From the NCBI GenBank assembly GCA_052035955.1, contig JBPOHD010000022.1, positions 1 through 13,911 on the forward strand: 13,911 nt of DNA. The letters run 5' to 3'. Below, one piece after another: positions 1 through 6,108 of the stretch (position 1 is the first letter of the stretch; each line of letters starts with the position of its first letter). This DNA is from JAEUNJ01 sp052035955. Its GTDB lineage: Bacteria > Pseudomonadota > Gammaproteobacteria > Burkholderiales > Rhodocyclaceae. The notes beneath the pieces are model-generated. The model had not been told where the DNA came from. It searched no databases and worked only from the letters and a program-made list of their open reading frames with translations. The translations under genes were made by a program, and so were the position numbers.

Positions 1-939
1 GACCTCCTCTACACCGGCTCCATCGAGCTCCCGGCCGACTTCTGGGACCGGCACGGCAAGGACATGAAGTCATGGAAGCAGGACGGCCGCACCTTCTACC
101 AGGTGCAGGGCCCCCTCTGCCCGGACCTGCTGGTCAACGAGTTCGCCTACCTGGAGGCCGGCGCCCAGCTGGACAAGCCCTTCCATGCGATCGTGCGCCA
201 GGGCAGCGGCCGCACGGCGGTGCTGTCCACCCTCATCGACTACACCCACCAGAAGAATGCCGTCTGGGGCATCACGGCCCGCAACCGCGAGCAGAACTTC
301 GCGATGAACCTGCTCATGGATCCGGAGATCGACTTCGTCACCCTCCTCGGCCAGGCCGGCACGGGCAAGACGCTGTTGACGCTGGCCGCCGGCCTGACCC
401 AGACCCTGGAGACCAAGCGCTTCTCCGAGATCATCATCACCCGCGTCACCGTCCCCGTCGGCGAGGACATCGGCTTCCTGCCCGGCACCGAGGAAGAGAA
501 GATGACGCCGTGGATGGGCGCCCTGGAGGACAACCTGGATGTGCTGAACAAGCCGGCCGAGCCGGAACCCGGGCACGCGGCGGCCTACGGCGGGGAATGG
601 GGCCGGGCGGCGACCATGGACCTGATCCGCAGCCGCATCAAGGTGAAGTCCCTCAACTTCATGCGGGGCCGCACCTTCATCAACAAGTACCTGATCATCG
701 ACGAGGCCCAGAACCTGACGCCGAAGCAGATGAAGACGCTGGTCACCCGCGCCGGCCCGGGCACCAAGGTGGTCTGCCTGGGCAACATCGCCCAGATCGA
801 CACGCCCTACCTGACCGAGGGCAGTTCCGGCCTCACCTACGTGGTGGACCGCTTCAAGGGCTGGGCCCATTCGGGCCACATCACCCTGCAGCGGGGAGAG
901 CGCTCCCGCCTGGCCGACCACGCCGCCGAGGTGTTGTAA
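1..939 (+). CDS. PhoH family ATPase, C-terminal part (5' end outside window)
   Basis: The reading frame is open from base 1, so the gene starts outside the window; ATG 64 is probably an internal Met. About 312 residues are visible. Counting from that Met, a Walker A motif GQAGTGKT lies at residues 96-103 (bases 349-372) and a Walker B-type IIDEAQN begins near base 694, followed by TPKQMKTLVTRAG and the GNIAQIDTPYL segment. These are the hallmarks of the PhoH P-loop NTPase domain. About 95 residues precede the P-loop, and more lies outside the window; that fits the long PhoH-like class with an N-terminal PIN RNase domain, but the PIN domain itself is not visible. Family knowledge: PhoH proteins are ATPases linked to RNA metabolism; the substrate here is unknown. 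The gene converges on dnaB. No co-transcribed gene follows. The family call is firm; the PIN fusion is inference. Confidence 0.9.
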   Translation, partial: DLLYTGSIELPADFWDRHGKDMKSWKQDGRTFYQVQGPLCPDLLVNEFAYLEAGAQLDKPFHAIVRQGSGRTAVLSTLIDYTHQKNAVWGITARNREQNFAMNLLMDPEIDFVTLLGQAGTGKTLLTLAAGLTQTLETKRFSEIIITRVTVPVGEDIGFLPGTEEEKMTPWMGALEDNLDVLNKPAEPEPGHAAAYGGEWGRAATMDLIRSRIKVKSLNFMRGRTFINKYLIIDEAQNLTPKQMKTLVTRAGPGTKVVCLGNIAQIDTPYLTEGSSGLTYVVDRFKGWAHSGHITLQRGERSRLADHAAEVL

Positions 940-951
940 GGGGAGGCGTGC

Positions 952-1012
952 GGCCCCGGGGCCACACGGCCTGCCGGTCCTGCGGCCGCGGCGGAAGTCT
1001 TCGGCCCGCGGC
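952..1012. terminator. Candidate hairpins between convergent PhoH gene and dnaB
   Basis: The 125-base gap between the two convergent genes holds a perfect 12-base palindrome GGCCCCGGGGCC at 952-963, flanked by GTG and CAC. It also holds a longer inverted repeat with GCCGCGG at 985-991 and CCGCGGC at 1006-1012, with a short inner GAA/TTC pairing. Neither is followed by a real T-tract. They could stop or slow transcription from either side, but this rests only on position and pairing. Confidence 0.3.
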
Positions 1013-1064
1013 GGGTTTGCCGGCCCGCGTGGGGTGTAACCGGCCCGGCGGACTCGCGAGGTGA

Positions 1065-2474
1065 TCAGTACGTGGCGCCGCTGGCAAAATTCTCGAAGCG
1101 CGTGTATTCCTTGAGGAAGGTGAGCTTCACCGTCCCGGTGGGGCCGTTCCGGTGCTTGCCGACGATCACCTCGGCGATGCCCTTCTCCTGGGTATCGGGC
1201 TTGTAGTAGTCCTCCCGGTACATCATCAGGATGATGTCGGCATCCTGCTCGATGGCGCCGGATTCCCGCAGGTCCGACATCAGGGGCCGTTTGTCGTTGC
1301 GTTCCTCCACCTTGCGCGAAAGCTGCGACAGGGCGATCACCGGCACCTGCAGTTCCTTGGCCAGGGCCTTGATGGAACGGGAGATCTCCGAGATCTCGGT
1401 GGCCCGGTTCTCGTTCTCCCGGGACGACGTCATCAGTTGCAGGTAGTCGATGACGATCAGGCCCAGCTTGCCGCACTGGCGGTGCAGGCGGCGGGCCCGG
1501 GCCCGCAGGTCGGTGGCGTTGATGGCGCCGGTCTCGTCGATGTGGATCGGCGCCTCGTGAAGCTTGCCGAGGGCGACGGTCATCTTGTCCCACTCCTCGT
1601 CCGAGAGGCGGCCGGTGCGAATCTTCTGCTGGTCCAGGCGGCCCACCGAGGAGAGGAAGCGCATGGCCAGCTGGGGTCCGGACATTTCCAGGCTGAAGAT
1701 GGCCACCGGCAGGTGCATCTCGACGCCCACGTACTCGGCGATGTTCAGCGCGAAGGCCGTCTTGCCCATGGAGGGACGGCCGGCGACGACGATCATGTCC
1801 CCGGGCTGCAGGCCCGAGGTCATCTGGTCCAGGTCCAGGAAGCCGGAGGGCACGCCGGTGATGTCGGAGGGATTCTCCCGATCGTAGAGTTCCTCGATGC
1901 GCTCCACCACCTGCCCGAGCAGCGGCTGGATGGGCAGGAAGCCCTGCACGGAGCGGGCGCCGGCCTCGGCGATCTCGAACACCCGGGCCTCGGCCTCGTC
2001 CAGCAATTGCTTGACGTCGCGGCCGCCGGGACTGAGGGCGGAGCCTGCGATCTCGTCGCCGACGGTGACCAGCCGGCGGAGGATGGCCCGCTCGCGGACG
2101 ATCTCCGCGTAGCGGCGAATGTTGGCGGCCGAGGGCGTGTTGTTGGCGATCTCCGCCAGGTAGGCCAGGCCGCCGGTCTGGTCCACCTCTCCGGACTTGT
2201 CGATGGACTCGAAGACCGTGACCACGTCGGCCGGACGCGCCACCTCGATCAGCCGGGCGATGTGGCGGAAGATGCGCCGGTGGTCGTCCCGGTAGAAATC
2301 CACCTCCGCGACCGCGTCGCCGACCCGGTCCCAGGCCGAGTTGTCCAGCAGCAGGCCGCCGATCAGGGCCTGCTCGGCCTCGATGGAGTGGGGCGGCAAG
2401 CGCAGGGCCGCCACCTGGGAATCGGCGGACGGGGAAGCGGCGGCACTGCCGCCGAAGGAACGCACCTGGGCCAT
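1065..2474 (-). CDS. dnaB: Replicative DNA helicase DnaB
   Basis: This is the ring helicase that unwinds DNA at the replication fork, 469 residues, the usual family length. The N-terminal domain begins around PPHSIEAEQALIGGLLLD (residues 27-44), where the family's primase-interacting domain starts. A linker follows, then the RecA-type motor with Walker A AGRPSMGKT at 231-239. Further on are the Walker B region LIVIDYLQLM, the arginine-rich SQLSRKVEER and the DLRESGAIEQDAD motif. I start at ATG 2474 because GAGGTGA sits 5 bases upstream; the GTG at 2483 lies inside that ribosome binding site. It is downstream of the rpsF-priB-rpsR-rplI operon on the same strand but separated from it by a terminator and a phased repeat array, so it probably has its own promoter. 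No intein or frameshift is seen. Confidence 0.97.
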   Translation of the reverse strand: MAQVRSFGGSAAASPSADSQVAALRLPPHSIEAEQALIGGLLLDNSAWDRVGDAVAEVDFYRDDHRRIFRHIARLIEVARPADVVTVFESIDKSGEVDQTGGLAYLAEIANNTPSAANIRRYAEIVRERAILRRLVTVGDEIAGSALSPGGRDVKQLLDEAEARVFEIAEAGARSVQGFLPIQPLLGQVVERIEELYDRENPSDITGVPSGFLDLDQMTSGLQPGDMIVVAGRPSMGKTAFALNIAEYVGVEMHLPVAIFSLEMSGPQLAMRFLSSVGRLDQQKIRTGRLSDEEWDKMTVALGKLHEAPIHIDETGAINATDLRARARRLHRQCGKLGLIVIDYLQLMTSSRENENRATEISEISRSIKALAKELQVPVIALSQLSRKVEERNDKRPLMSDLRESGAIEQDADIILMMYREDYYKPDTQEKGIAEVIVGKHRNGPTGTVKLTFLKEYTRFENFASGATY

Positions 2475-2507
2475 GGATCTCACCTCGCGAAGAGGGAAAA
2501 GTTTACC

Positions 2508-2536
2508 GGTATCGCCGCTTCGGCGCGATGGAACAA
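2508..2536 (-). promoter_or_regulatory. Weak candidate sigma70 promoter of dnaB
   Basis: On the minus strand TTGTTC (2531-2536) and GATACC (2508-2513) are separated by exactly 17 bases and would start a leader of about 27 bases before ATG 2474. Each hexamer matches the consensus at only 3 of 6 bases. The -35 box lies directly beside the first good unit of the 11-bp array, which suggests that array-binding factors could act on it. Confidence 0.3.
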
Positions 2537-2539
2537 GCT

Positions 2540-2693
2540 GTGGAAATCCGGTGGGTATCCCGTGGATTCACGGTGGACATGCACCTGCCGGTCGGGGGAC
2601 GGGCCGTGGATATCCGGTGGATGGACGGTGGATCGAAAGCCCGGGCCCGGTGGACCGCCGGTGGATTCCCTGTGGGCATCCTGTGCACGAAAA
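2540..2693. repeat. Degenerate tandem array, 11-bp unit, about 14 units
   Basis: Read on the plus strand, units of consensus GTGGATATCCG begin at 2540, 2551, 2562, 2573, 2606, 2617, 2628, 2650, 2661, 2672 and 2683. Every interval is 11 or a multiple of 11. The missing registers (2584, 2595, 2639) are decayed units; for example 2595 reads GGGGACGGGCC. All ten GTGG tetramers in the stretch are in phase. The first four or five bases are best kept, and columns 8-11 drift. The first unit with its preceding base reads TGTGGAAAT and the 2606 unit CGTGGATAT; each differs at two bases from the DnaA box written TGTGGATAA. An 11-bp unit is not a codon multiple, so this is not a protein repeat. The last unit runs into the A-tract of the rplI terminator. 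It fills most of the dnaB upstream region. Function is unknown. Confidence 0.85.
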
Positions 2694-2716
2694 AAGGCCG
2701 CCCGCAGGCGGCCTTT
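2690..2716 (-). terminator. Intrinsic terminator of the rpsF-priB-rpsR-rplI operon
   Basis: A perfect 10-bp stem (plus strand AAAGGCCGCC at 2693-2702 and GGCGGCCTTT at 2707-2716) closes a 4-base loop CGCA. On the minus strand it is followed by an uninterrupted T run of six counting the stem end. It lies 18 bases beyond the rplI stop. It separates the ribosomal operon from dnaB, at least partly. Confidence 0.88.
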
Positions 2717-2733
2717 CCCGGGAAGGCTCGGAA

Positions 2734-3183
2734 TTACTGCTCTCCGCCCACGGTCACCTTGACGGTGGCGACCACGTCGGTATGCAGGGACACCTGCACT
2801 TCGAACTCGCCCACGTGCTTCAGCGGACCCTCGGGCATGCGGACGGAGGCCTTCTCCACCTCGATGCCCATGGCGGCCAGGGCGTCGGCGATGTCGATGT
2901 TGGTCACGGAGCCGAAGAGGCGGCCGTCGACGCCGGCCTTGCGGACCAGCTCGACCACCAGGCCCTCTAGCTTGCCGGCCTTTTCCTGGGCTTCGGCCAG
3001 CTTCGCGGCCTGGGCCCGCTCCAGCTCGGCGCGGCGCTCCTCGAACACCTTCATGTTGTCGGGCGTGGCGCGCTTGGCCATGCCGTGGGGAATCAGGTAG
3101 TTCCGGGCGTAGCCGTCCTTGACCTTGACGACGTCGCCGAGGTTGCCCAGGTTCACCACTTTTTCCATCAGAATCACTTGCAT
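2734..3183 (-). CDS. rplI: 50S ribosomal protein L9
   Basis: The protein has 149 residues, the standard L9 length. The N-terminal rRNA-binding domain shows MQVILMEKVVNLGNLGDVV and then VKDGYARNYLIPHGMA, the L9 signature. A long charged helix (residues about 41-75, FEERRAELERAQAAKLAEAQ) links it to the C-terminal domain with LFGSVTNIDIADAL. L9 binds the base of the L1 stalk on the large subunit. A GAGGTGA ribosome binding site overlaps the rpsR stop codon, 9 bases before the start, so translation is closely linked to rpsR. It is the last gene before the operon terminator. Confidence 0.98.
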   Translation of the reverse strand: MQVILMEKVVNLGNLGDVVKVKDGYARNYLIPHGMAKRATPDNMKVFEERRAELERAQAAKLAEAQEKAGKLEGLVVELVRKAGVDGRLFGSVTNIDIADALAAMGIEVEKASVRMPEGPLKHVGEFEVQVSLHTDVVATVKVTVGGEQ

Positions 3184-3192
3184 GGGATCACC

Positions 3193-3471
3193 TCAGTTGT
3201 GCAGGTCGGTGTAGGGCAGCAGGGCCAGGAAGCGGGCGCGCTTGATGGCCGTCGAGAGCTGGCGCTGATAGCCGGTCTTGGTCCCCGTGATGCGGGCCGG
3301 CATGATCTTGGCGTTCTCGGTGATGAAGTCCTTCAGGATATCCACGTCCTTGTAGTCGATCTCCTCGATCTTCTCGGCCGTGAACCGGCAGAACTTGCGG
3401 CGCTTGAACAGGCCGCGGCCCTTGTCGTCCTTGCGCTTGTTGCCGAACTTGGATTTAGGTTTGAATGCCAT
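3193..3471 (-). CDS. rpsR: 30S ribosomal protein S18
   Basis: The 92-residue protein begins MAFKPKSKFG and carries the S18 core, RRKFCRF followed by DYKDVDILKDFITENAKIMPARITG and the basic KTGYQRQLSTAIKRAR helix. S18 pairs with S6 on the small-subunit platform. I start at ATG 3471, which has AAGGAG six bases upstream; the in-frame TTG at 3486 would add five residues without support. The start overlaps the end of priB by 17 bases, and its ribosome binding site lies inside priB. Confidence 0.97.
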   Translation of the reverse strand: MAFKPKSKFGNKRKDDKGRGLFKRRKFCRFTAEKIEEIDYKDVDILKDFITENAKIMPARITGTKTGYQRQLSTAIKRARFLALLPYTDLHN

Positions 3472-3748
3472 TCTTGGCTCCTTCAATGAATTCGATTGTT
3501 TCCACGTGCAGCACCGGTGTCCGGCGCTTCAGGCTTTTCGCCGCCAGGAATCCCTTCGCCACCACCGGGTCGCCGACCGCCGCTCCATCGAGCAGCAGCG
3601 CCGTCGATCCCATCGCCAGGCAGGCCATCTCGCACTCGACCCGCCTCGGCGTTCCGGCTTCCGTCCGTTCGGAACGGTGGGCCAGCAGGAACTCCAGGAC
3701 GGGCTGGCCGGCGGGCGTATAGCGCAGGGCTCCCCTCTCCAGCAGCAC
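3455..3748 (-). CDS. priB: Primosomal replication protein N (PriB)
   Basis: PriB is a single-strand DNA-binding OB-fold protein that helps PriA and DnaT restart stalled forks. The core ERGALRYTPAGQPVLEF followed by LAHRSERTEAGTPRRVECEM and the ending KRRTPVLHVETIEFIEG match the family, as does the position between rpsF and rpsR. The start is uncertain. GTG 3748 is the only standard start codon in this frame before a stop at 3851-3853, but the frame reads ARNSAAIAG just upstream of it, which looks like the family's first beta strand. The true start may be a non-standard codon between about 3767 and 3794, or the upstream sequence may carry an error. From the GTG the protein has 97 residues. Family call firm, N-terminus not. 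Confidence 0.85.
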   Translation of the reverse strand: MLLERGALRYTPAGQPVLEFLLAHRSERTEAGTPRRVECEMACLAMGSTALLLDGAAVGDPVVAKGFLAAKSLKRRTPVLHVETIEFIEGAKNGIQT

Positions 3749-3794
3749 CCCGGCGATGGCCGCGCTGTTGCGGGCCGGCTCCGGGGGCGGCGGA

Positions 3795-4184
3795 TCAGCC
3801 GGCGACGGCGGCGGGTTCAGGCTTGGCTTCTCCCGGGGCTTGCGGCGCGGTCAGGGACTTCGCCTTCTCCTCCTTCATCATCGGAGAGGGCGCCGTCACG
3901 GCCTTGCTCATCTTGATGGTCAGGTGGCGAAGGACCGCGTCGTTGAACTTGAATGCATTCTCCAATTCCGCCAGGGTCTCCGAATCGCACTCGATGTTCA
4001 TGAGCACGTAGTGGGCCTTGTGCACCTTCTGGATGGAATAGGCCATCTGCCGACGGCCCCAATCCTCCAGGCGATGGATCAGGCCGCTGCGCCCGGTGAC
4101 CAGGGTGCGATAGCGTTCGATCATCGCCGGAACCTGTTCGCTCTGGTCGGGATGGACGATAAAGACGATCTCGTAGTGCCGCAT
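3795..4184 (-). CDS. rpsF: 30S ribosomal protein S6
   Basis: The 129-residue protein starts MRHYEIVFIVHPDQSEQVP and shows the S6 signature RLEDWGRRQMAYSIQKVHKAHYVLM. The last 35 or so residues form an Ala/Pro/Lys/Glu-rich tail, an extension frequent in betaproteobacterial S6. S6 binds 16S rRNA together with S18. ATG 4184 is preceded by AAGGAG with a 5-base spacer; longer starts up to 4277 would run through the promoter and leader and are rejected. It is the first gene of the operon, 46 bases ahead of the priB GTG. Confidence 0.97.
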   Translation of the reverse strand: MRHYEIVFIVHPDQSEQVPAMIERYRTLVTGRSGLIHRLEDWGRRQMAYSIQKVHKAHYVLMNIECDSETLAELENAFKFNDAVLRHLTIKMSKAVTAPSPMMKEEKAKSLTAPQAPGEAKPEPAAVAG

Positions 4185-4191
4185 GCATGCT

Positions 4192-4235
4192 CCTTGTGGG
4201 TTGAGCCCCCCCGGATGCGAGCGGGTGGGGCAAGG
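4192..4235 (-). promoter_or_regulatory. Candidate rpsF leader hairpin covering the ribosome binding site
   Basis: In the transcript, CCUUG (4235-4231) can pair with CAAGG (4196-4192), which includes most of the rpsF Shine-Dalgarno AAGGAG. Stacked inside, CCCC (4230-4227) can pair with part of a run of seven G (4212-4206), leaving a nine-base 3' bulge and a loop rich in C. S6:S18 is known to bind a structured leader of its own mRNA in several bacteria. Whether this is that motif is inference. Confidence 0.4.
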
Positions 4236-4248
4236 TGAAAAGCCGAGC

Positions 4249-4277
4249 AGTTTAACCGGGAATGCCCTGAATATCAA
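4249..4277 (-). promoter_or_regulatory. Promoter of the rpsF-priB-rpsR-rplI operon
   Basis: On the minus strand TTGATA (4272-4277, 5 of 6 matches) and TAAACT (4249-4254, 4 of 6) are separated by exactly 17 bases. The predicted start near 4242 leaves a leader of about 58 bases before rpsF. This is the best sigma70-type promoter in the window. Confidence 0.65.
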
Positions 4278-4335
4278 CGGATGTTTGCAGAGGAATTCGC
4301 CGGGTCCACGCCCTCAATTCGCCGCCCGGAGGGTC

Positions 4336-4341
4336 GATAAT
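4336..4341 (+). promoter_or_regulatory. Candidate -10 box of the HDOD gene
   Basis: GATAAT matches the -10 consensus at 5 of 6 bases, about 67 bases before ATG 4408. No good -35 box is seen at 16-18 bases upstream (the region reads CTCAATT). It would fire divergently from the rpsF promoter. Confidence 0.3.
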
Positions 4342-4407
4342 TGGCCTGCGAGTCCGCTCCGGCCCCGTCGCGGCTGGTTTCCCGGTTTTCCCCTCGCCTA
4401 GCGCTGC

Positions 4408-5256
4408 ATGGTCGAACACCCATTCGAAGGTCTGGACGCCTGGATCGCCTACTTCCGGCACGTGGATGTGCCGGTGCTGCGCCATACCCTGCAGGAGATG
4501 GAAAGGCTGCGCGAGAACGCGGAGACGGTGAACGGCCGCGTCCTGGCGGCAGTGATCCTGCGGGACCCGATGATGACCCTGCGGGTCCTCGCCTACATCG
4601 AGGAACACCGGCGGCAGCGCCAGAACGCAGACATCACCACCATCGAGCGGGCCCTGATGATGATCGGCGTCGATCCCTTCTTCCGGGATTTCCGCGACCT
4701 GCCCGTCGTCGAGAACCAGTTGCGGGCAACGCCCCGGGCCCTGCTGGGCCTGCTGCAGGTCATCGGCCGGGCCCGCAAGGCCGCCCACTGGGCGCGGGAA
4801 TGGGCCATCCTGCGCCACGACCTGGACGTGGACGAGATCACCGTCGCCGCCCTGCTCCACGACCTGGCCGAGATCCTCATGTGGTGCTTCGCCCCCAACC
4901 TGGCCCTGCAGGTGCAGGACGCCCAGACCCGGGACCGCAACCTGCGCAGCGCCGTCGCCCAGGAGGACACCTACAACATCCGCCTCCAGGACCTCCAGCT
5001 CGCCCTGGCCCGGGAATTCCACCTGCCCGAGTTGCTGACCACGCTCATGAACCGGTCCAATGCCGGCAACCCGCGGGTAAAGACCGTCGTGCTCGCCGTG
5101 GACATGGCCCGCCATTCGGCCCATGGCTGGGACGACGCGGCCCTGCCCGACGATTTCCATGCCGTCGAGGAACTGCTGCACCTCAGCCACGAGAACCTGC
5201 TCAGGAAGCTGGGTCTCGACGCCGACGAGGCCGCTAGCCGCAATAACGAAGATTGA
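4408..5256 (+). CDS. HDOD domain protein
   Basis: The 282-residue protein carries an HDOD-like helical domain: VILRDPMMTLRVLAYIEEH (residues 49-67), then ITTIERALMMIGVDPFFRDF (76-95), and an HD-type LLHDLAEIL at 149-157 with His151-Asp152. HDOD proteins are thought to act in signalling or regulation; many keep only part of the HD metal site, and I see no complete HD phosphohydrolase set here. No signal peptide or membrane segment is seen. ATG 4408 is the only start available because an in-frame TAG lies at 4399, yet no Shine-Dalgarno is visible in front of it. The 3' end overlaps a small convergent gene by 23 bases. Its partner and target are not predictable. Confidence 0.8.
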   Translation: MVEHPFEGLDAWIAYFRHVDVPVLRHTLQEMERLRENAETVNGRVLAAVILRDPMMTLRVLAYIEEHRRQRQNADITTIERALMMIGVDPFFRDFRDLPVVENQLRATPRALLGLLQVIGRARKAAHWAREWAILRHDLDVDEITVAALLHDLAEILMWCFAPNLALQVQDAQTRDRNLRSAVAQEDTYNIRLQDLQLALAREFHLPELLTTLMNRSNAGNPRVKTVVLAVDMARHSAHGWDDAALPDDFHAVEELLHLSHENLLRKLGLDADEAASRNNED

Positions 5257-5356
5257 CGAAGTCGAGCAGCAGGCCCATCTGGCCATAGGCCAGGAAAATG
5301 CCCAGCAGCGCCAGGATGGCCGCGACGGCGGCGATCAGGATTTTCCTGTTCCTCAT
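5234..5356 (-). CDS. Small single-pass membrane protein, 40 residues, unknown function
   Basis: A 40-codon frame runs from ATG 5356 to TAG 5234. The protein has a basic N-terminus (MRNRK), a hydrophobic helix rich in Ala, Ile, Leu and Gly at residues 6-24, then AYGQMGLLLDFVNLRYCG with a near-terminal Cys-Gly. This one-helix layout with a polar, aromatic tail looks like a designed protein and not random GC-rich translation. The upstream region lacks a strong Shine-Dalgarno. It overlaps the last 23 bases of the HDOD gene tail to tail and lies head to head with lemA, about 110 bases apart. Its size falls below common gene-calling limits. I cannot name a family. Confidence 0.6.
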   Translation of the reverse strand: MRNRKILIAAVAAILALLGIFLAYGQMGLLLDFVNLRYCG

Positions 5357-5400
5357 GTCGGATACGGATGGGCAAGGGCACCGGCGGCGGGCCGGAAGCG

Positions 5401-5429
5401 TTCCCAAGGATGGCCGGAAACCCTATGAT
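5401..5429 (+). promoter_or_regulatory. Candidate sigma70 promoter of lemA
   Basis: TTCCCA (5401-5406, 4 of 6) and TATGAT (5424-5429, 5 of 6) are separated by 17 bases. The expected leader is about 30 bases and contains the AAGGAGG ribosome binding site of lemA. Confidence 0.5.
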
Positions 5430-5467
5430 AGGGGCAATCGGCCGCAGGTCCTGACAAGGAGGGGTTC

Positions 5468-6040
5468 ATGAGCTTGGCATCCGTGCTGTTTCTCGGCCTG
5501 TTGGCCGTCGCGGTGGTCTATGGCGTCATGCTCTACAACGGACTCGTCCAGGTCAAGCACGGCGTCGCCAAGGCCTGGGCCAACATCGACGTCCTGCTCA
5601 AGCAGCGCCACGACGAGATCCCCAAGCTCGTGGAGACCTGCAAGCAATACCGCCAGTTCGAGCAGGAGACCCTGCAGAAGATCATCGAGGCCCGCTCCCG
5701 GGTACACACCGCTCGCGAGCAGCAGGACGTGGGGGCCCTCGGCCAGGCCGAGGGCGCGCTGCGCGCCGGCCTCGGCCAGATTTTCGCCATCGCCGAGGCC
5801 TATCCCGACCTGAAGACCAACCAGAGCTTCCTGCAGCTCCAGGGCCGCATCACCGCCCTCGAGGAGGGCATCGCCGACCGCCGGGAGCTCTACAACGAGA
5901 GTGTCAACATCAACAACGTGCGCGTCGAGCAGTTTCCCGCCGCCATCGTCGCCCGCCTGTTCGGCTTCGGCAGCAAGGAGTTGCTGGAGTTCTCGACGGC
6001 CGAAACGGCCGACGTGGACATCAAGGCCCTGTTCGGCTGA
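5468..6040 (+). CDS. lemA: LemA family protein
   Basis: The 190-residue protein has one N-terminal membrane helix (residues 3-23), then long helices matching the LemA fold: NGLVQVKHGVAKAWANIDVLLKQRHDEIPKLV, a YPDLKTNQSFLQLQ motif at 112-125, and YNESVNINNVRVEQFP at 142-157. LemA proteins sit in the inner membrane with a helical domain outside the bilayer; their biochemical role is poorly known. ATG 5468 follows AAGGAGG with a 6-base spacer, a strong ribosome binding site. In many genomes lemA is followed by a TPM-domain or peptidase gene; here it stands alone and converges on a universal stress protein gene. Residues 75-100 are strongly helical and Glu/Ala-rich, probably coiled coil. Confidence 0.93.
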   Translation: MSLASVLFLGLLAVAVVYGVMLYNGLVQVKHGVAKAWANIDVLLKQRHDEIPKLVETCKQYRQFEQETLQKIIEARSRVHTAREQQDVGALGQAEGALRAGLGQIFAIAEAYPDLKTNQSFLQLQGRITALEEGIADRRELYNESVNINNVRVEQFPAAIVARLFGFGSKELLEFSTAETADVDIKALFG

Positions 6041-6108
6041 TCCGCAAGCCAGCCGCCCGGCCGCGCCGCGGCGTCGCCGGACCGCCCCTGGCGGCCCGGC
6101 CGATTGCT

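Noticed and set aside
2475..2483. GTG 2483 as the dnaB start
   Set aside because: The GTG lies inside the GAGGTGA ribosome binding site that serves ATG 2474.
2503..2688. Minus-strand frame of 61 codons with repeated HRIS/HRA-type segments
   Set aside because: The apparent peptide repeat (period 11 residues = 33 bases) is a by-product of the 11-bp DNA array; no ribosome binding site, and composition unlike the neighbouring proteins.
2540..2693. CRISPR array or plasmid-type iterons
   Set aside because: Units are only 11 bp with no spacers, and no cas or rep gene is present; the units also diverge much more than typical iterons.
1152..2762. Long plus-strand open frame opposite dnaB
   Set aside because: It is the mirror of a GC-rich coding gene; the translation is Gly/Val/His-rich with no domain, while dnaB on the other strand is unmistakable.
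6041..6108. Terminator between lemA and the universal stress protein gene
   Set aside because: Only a short GC palindrome (about 6060-6072) without a T-tract is seen; too weak to list.
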